This document shows, piece by piece, positions 4,205 through 6,219 of a stretch of DNA of 6,219 nucleotides. Within the stretch, counting starts at the first letter, position 1; each line of letters opens with the position of its first letter. A model generated the notes under the pieces. That model did not search any database. It saw only the letters and a list, made by a program, of their open reading frames with translations, and had not been told where the DNA came from. This DNA comes from Candidatus Woesearchaeota archaeon (lineage in GTDB: Archaea; Nanobdellota; Nanobdellia; Woesearchaeales; ARS49), in the NCBI GenBank assembly GCA_023261345.1, contig JAHFPE010000051.1:1-6219 (forward strand), given 5' to 3'. Both the position numbers and the translations under genes were made by a program.

Positions 4205-4729
4205 TCAGTGTTTTGCCACATAAACAAATGCCGGCGGGACATTAGCGAGAACAAATGAGCGAGTAACGTTCTGAAAAGCGAACCGCAAATTTGATTCTCC
4301 AAGAAAAGAATAGTGAAATTGAACATACTTCTTCTTTACTACCTTTTTTATTTGTTGAAGAATACTTTCATGTATCTCCTTGGGAAATCCAATGAGAGGT
4401 AAACCACTGACGACATAGTCTGCACTTCGAACAAAGGTGCTTAATTTAATAGCATCTCCACAAATGACTCTCAAACGGGGATCATTAATATTGCACAACC
4501 TTTTGCAAAATTCTTTATTGATTTCAATCACGATTAATCTTGTATTCTTTCTCATACGCTTAAGTAAGGCAACTGTGAATATTCCTGTTCCAGGACCAAG
4601 TTCCACAATCGTTTTTGCAGTTCTAAAATTGAGCGGACGTAGCATCTCATTCACAAGCGCAGGACTGCTCGGGAGTAAAGCACCTGTTTGTAGTGGAGAA
4701 TTAATGAATTGCCGAAAAAATGAAGCCAT
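4205..4729 (-). CDS. SAM-dependent methyltransferase, phospholipid N-methyltransferase-like
   Basis: A 174-residue Rossmann-type methyltransferase. The opening FFRQFINSPLQTGALLPSSP at 4-23 is typical of the PmtA-like family (bacterial phospholipid N-methyltransferases and their archaeal relatives). SAM-binding marks: VELGPGTG at 42-49 (motif I), the acidic E69 at the end of strand 2 (LIVIEIN), CGDA at 90-93, and SGLPLIGFP at 108-116 in place of the rRNA-dimethylase NLPY motif. That last feature separates it from KsgA/Dim1, its main alternative. Substrate in an archaeon with ether lipids is unknown, so a phosphatidylethanolamine-type head group is only a guess. ATG 4729 is chosen over TTG 4738 because a TATA box lies 27 bases upstream (leaderless). 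It is convergent with the J-domain gene, 34 bases apart. Confidence 0.85.
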   Translation of the reverse strand: MASFFRQFINSPLQTGALLPSSPALVNEMLRPLNFRTAKTIVELGPGTGIFTVALLKRMRKNTRLIVIEINKEFCKRLCNINDPRLRVICGDAIKLSTFVRSADYVVSGLPLIGFPKEIHESILQQIKKVVKKKYVQFHYSFLGESNLRFAFQNVTRSFVLANVPPAFVYVAKH

Positions 4730-4740
4730 GTGAAACAATT

Positions 4741-4866
4741 TTAAAATGATTTAATATAAAACTTACGAAGATCTTCATTTAATTTTTTGCTGATAAGGCA
4801 CGTATCTCCAATCCAATCCACCCAAAAGGCAGCGTAATCATAAAAGTTGAAAATTCTACATCGCAT
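4741..4866 (-). CDS. Possible 41-residue microprotein
   Basis: A short frame starting at ATG 4866 and ending 11 bases before the methyltransferase start. It begins MRCRIFNFYDYAAFWVDW, an aromatic-rich segment, and continues into a basic, helical GDTCLISKKLNEDLRKFYI. Support: a TATA box (4890-4899) about 29 bases upstream, exactly the leaderless spacing used by its neighbours; natural-looking composition; and a stop just before the next gene, although the TATA box of the methyltransferase lies within its last codons. No homologue is recognised. It has two cysteines (C3, C24) and no clear membrane helix, though the aromatic stretch could contact a membrane. It could also be non-coding spacer with a chance frame. 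Confidence 0.4.
   Translation of the reverse strand: MRCRIFNFYDYAAFWVDWIGDTCLISKKLNEDLRKFYIKSF
4752..4760 (-). promoter_or_regulatory. TATA box of the methyltransferase gene
   Basis: TTTATATTA on the minus strand, centred 27 bases before ATG 4729. It falls within the final codons of the putative microprotein frame. Confidence 0.6.
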
Positions 4867-4889
4867 CAATTAACATCAGAAAAACAAAA

Positions 4890-4899
4890 ATATTATAAG
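4890..4899. promoter_or_regulatory. Bidirectional TATA box
   Basis: ATATTATAAG reads as a TATA box on both strands (TTATAATAT on the minus). ATG 4924 on the plus strand and ATG 4866 on the minus strand each lie about 29 bases from its centre. Both distances fit leaderless starts. Confidence 0.55.
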
Positions 4900-4923
4900 C
4901 GAAGACGTGGTTATTCAAATAAA

Positions 4924-5325
4924 ATGAACACGCGCAACAAGTATTTGCTCATAACGCTTCGAGGAATTTTTGGACTTGCACTCATTGCATTTGGCGTTCT
5001 GGGTCTTTTCTTTAATCCACCAACAGAAGGGCTTACTCCTGCAACTGCAGCTGCGCTCCAAGGTATTGCTGCTCTAGGTTATGCTCAATTAATTGCGCTT
5101 ACAGAACTCATTGCTGGACTACTCATCATAACTGGATTCTTACCTGCTCTTGGTGCATTACTTGTTGCGCCAGTAACTGTTGGAATTATTGTGTTTCACT
5201 TGATGAGAGAACCAAGCACAATTATTCCAGGAATTATTTTTGCTGCGCTAAACCTGTACTTTGGCTATGTATATTGGGAAAAATATGAAGCATTGTTTAC
5301 TTACAGAAATGTAAGACGCAAATAG
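4924..5325 (+). CDS. DoxX-like four-helix membrane protein
   Basis: The protein has 133 residues and four likely membrane helices: about 8-30, 52-72, 75-92 and 99-118. The pattern RGIFGLALIAFGVLGLF, then a loop, then ALTELIAGLLIITGFLPALGALLVAP matches the DoxX family, including the Glu (E61) early in helix 2 and the His (H92) at the end of helix 3. DoxX relatives include a subunit of archaeal thiosulfate:quinone oxidoreductase and proteins linked to thiol or oxidative stress responses in bacteria, but most are uncharacterised and no partner subunit is present here. The basic C-terminus (YRNVRRK) probably faces the cytoplasm. It starts leaderless at ATG 4924 and ends in a T-rich terminator. 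It appears to be transcribed alone. Confidence 0.8.
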   Translation: MNTRNKYLLITLRGIFGLALIAFGVLGLFFNPPTEGLTPATAAALQGIAALGYAQLIALTELIAGLLIITGFLPALGALLVAPVTVGIIVFHLMREPSTIIPGIIFAALNLYFGYVYWEKYEALFTYRNVRRK

Positions 5326-5334
5326 CTATGGCAG

Positions 5335-5346
5335 TTTTCTATTTTT
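5335..5346 (+). terminator. T-rich terminator of the DoxX-like gene
   Basis: TTTTCTATTTTT starts nine bases after the stop at 5325. It is a short U-run typical of archaeal termination. Confidence 0.5.
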
Positions 5347-5353
5347 CACAATT

Positions 5354-5362
5354 ATTTTATAC
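5354..5362 (+). promoter_or_regulatory. TATA box of the SRAP gene
   Basis: ATTTTATAC, centred about 28 bases before ATG 5386, fits a leaderless start. The AAGAGG at 5378-5383 is too close to the ATG to serve as a good ribosome site. Confidence 0.55.
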
Positions 5363-5385
5363 TCATTCTCTCAATCAAGAGGAAC

Positions 5386-6045
5386 ATGTGTGGAAGATTC
5401 TCTCTCGAAGCGCCAATTGAATCTCTGAAGGAGCGTTTTGATGCAATTCTAAAAGTTTCAGTTCAACCGCGCTTTAACATTGCACCCGGTCAACAAAGTG
5501 CGATCATTACTAGCGAATTGCCTCGAGAAATTGTGATGGCGCGTTGGGGTCTTATTCCGCACTGGGCTAAAGATCCCAAAATTGCGTACAAGACTATTAA
5601 TGCGCGTGTTGAAGGAATTGAATCAAAGCCTGCATATCGTGAAGCATTTAAGAAACATCATTGTCTTGTGCTTGCAGACTCGTTTTATGAATGGAAAAAA
5701 ACAGGCGAAGCTAAACAGCCATTTCGAATCATGCGTAAAGATGGTGCACCATTTGCATTTGCAGGTCTTTGCTCCTCATGGCAGAATCCGAATGGAAAAA
5801 ATGTTCTCACGTTTACCATAATCACTGGAACACCGAATAGTTTAGTGAAGGAGATTCATGGTCGTTCGCCTATTATTTTGGAAGAAAAATCTGAGCAATT
5901 GTGGCTTAAAGATGACTTGTCAATACAGGATTCTCTTGAGTTGTTAAGCGTATTTCCTGCAAGTAAGATGAAGGCATATCCAATCTCAACTCTGGTGAAT
6001 TCTCCGCGAAATGACGTGCCAGAAGTTACTCAACCACTCCGCTAG
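5386..6045 (+). CDS. SRAP-domain protein (HMCES/YedK family), abasic-site DNA shield
   Basis: SRAP proteins bind abasic sites in single-stranded DNA and form a thiazolidine bond through Cys2, protecting the lesion. The 219-residue protein covers the whole domain. Key residues are present: C2 after Met1 removal (MCGRF), PRFNIAPGQ at 28-36, WGLIPHWAKD at 54-63, INARVE at 71-76 (N72, R74), DSFYEWKK at 98-105 with catalytic E102, and HGRSPIIL at 158-165 with H158. The last motif is usually H-x-RMP; here Ser replaces Met. Numbering closely follows E. coli YedK (C2, N75, R77, E105, H160). The start is fixed because Cys2 must be exposed. It seems to be its own transcription unit. In the older annotation it would be called an SOS response-associated peptidase. 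Confidence 0.96.
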   Translation: MCGRFSLEAPIESLKERFDAILKVSVQPRFNIAPGQQSAIITSELPREIVMARWGLIPHWAKDPKIAYKTINARVEGIESKPAYREAFKKHHCLVLADSFYEWKKTGEAKQPFRIMRKDGAPFAFAGLCSSWQNPNGKNVLTFTIITGTPNSLVKEIHGRSPIILEEKSEQLWLKDDLSIQDSLELLSVFPASKMKAYPISTLVNSPRNDVPEVTQPLR

Positions 6046-6061
6046 CAAATCACTCCACTAA

Positions 6062-6091
6062 CACTGGACATGTGTGCGTGACGTATTTAAG
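6062..6091 (+). promoter_or_regulatory. Promoter with shared upstream element
   Basis: CACTGGACATGTGTG (6062-6076) and CGTATTTAAG (6082-6091) match the region before the 980 gene, with a two-base difference in the gap. The TATA-like TATTTAAG is centred about 27 bases before ATG 6115, fitting a leaderless start. Confidence 0.55.
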
Positions 6092-6114
6092 TGATTGAAC
6101 CTGCACTGTTCGCA

Positions 6115-6219
6115 ATGGTGCTTGTGGGGGTGTGGGATTGCTCAAACATTGATCTCTTGCTGTACGCATTAGAGCACACGCCAGCGTTGGTTCTTGACTG
6201 CGCGAATTGCGCAAACCCG
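6115..6219 (+). CDS. Start of an unrecognised gene, cut by the window end
   Basis: Thirty-five residues are visible with no stop. It begins MVLVGVWDCSNIDLLLYAL and continues to a second strand-like segment ALVLDCANCANP. The strand-helix-strand pattern suggests an alpha/beta domain. Three cysteines fall near the ends of the two strands (C9, C29, C32). ATG 6115 is supported by a TATA box 27 bases upstream, and an in-frame stop lies at 6088-6090. GTG 6091 is an alternative start but overlaps the TATA box. No family can be assigned from this fragment. Confidence 0.65.
   Translation, partial: MVLVGVWDCSNIDLLLYALEHTPALVLDCANCANP

Noticed and set aside
4768..4777. GAAGATCTTC palindrome
   Set aside because: A 10-bp palindrome inside a probable coding stretch, with no second copy or promoter relation.
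1..6219. tRNA, rRNA, C/D-box RNA, CRISPR or insertion sequence
   Set aside because: No TTC-loop/cloverleaf pattern, no regularly spaced repeats, no transposase; TGATGA sequences found lie within coding codons without paired D boxes.

Overview
The window looks archaeal, most likely from a low-GC (roughly 40%) DPANN-type lineage such as Woesearchaeota or Pacearchaeota; this lineage is an inference from gene style, not a marker gene. The evidence is small densely packed genes on both strands, TATA boxes about 25-29 bases before many start codons (leaderless transcripts), T-run terminators, an archaeal-style J-domain protein, a PadR regulator next to a tiny coiled-coil protein of the type found with DUF5320 proteins, and an SRAP protein.

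Layout. 1-789 (-): 5' part of a dihydroorotate dehydrogenase gene (pyrD), running off the window. 790-979: divergent promoter region with a 9-bp inverted repeat. 980-1331 (+): two small overlapping-style reading frames, possibly one frameshifted gene. 1332-1479: T-rich end and a hairpin terminator. 1480-1824 (-): small cysteine protein with a CXXCH motif. 1998-2234 (+): two-helix membrane protein with cysteine pairs at both ends. 2284-2583 (-): cysteine-rich PadR regulator. 2697-2843 (+): a 48-residue protein divergent from it, with two related palindromes in the shared promoter. 2918-3547 (+): nitroreductase-family flavoprotein. 3631-4170 (+): J-domain protein. 4205-4729 (-): phospholipid-methyltransferase-like protein. 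4741-4866 (-): likely 41-residue microprotein. 4924-5325 (+): DoxX-like membrane protein. 5386-6045 (+): SRAP (HMCES/YedK) DNA-repair protein. 6115-6219 (+): start of an unrecognised gene.

How they fit together. Most genes look like separate transcription units. The clearest regulatory unit is the PadR / 48-residue protein pair with twin operators. Around it lie several small proteins with paired cysteines and a nitroreductase, which together suggest, but do not prove, a redox or metal-responsive neighbourhood. A shared promoter element (882-912 and 6062-6090, with a shorter inverted copy at 824-832) links the pyrD/980 divergent pair to the gene entering at 6115. No rRNA, tRNA, CRISPR array or mobile element was seen. 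No intergenic stretch exceeds 300 bases.
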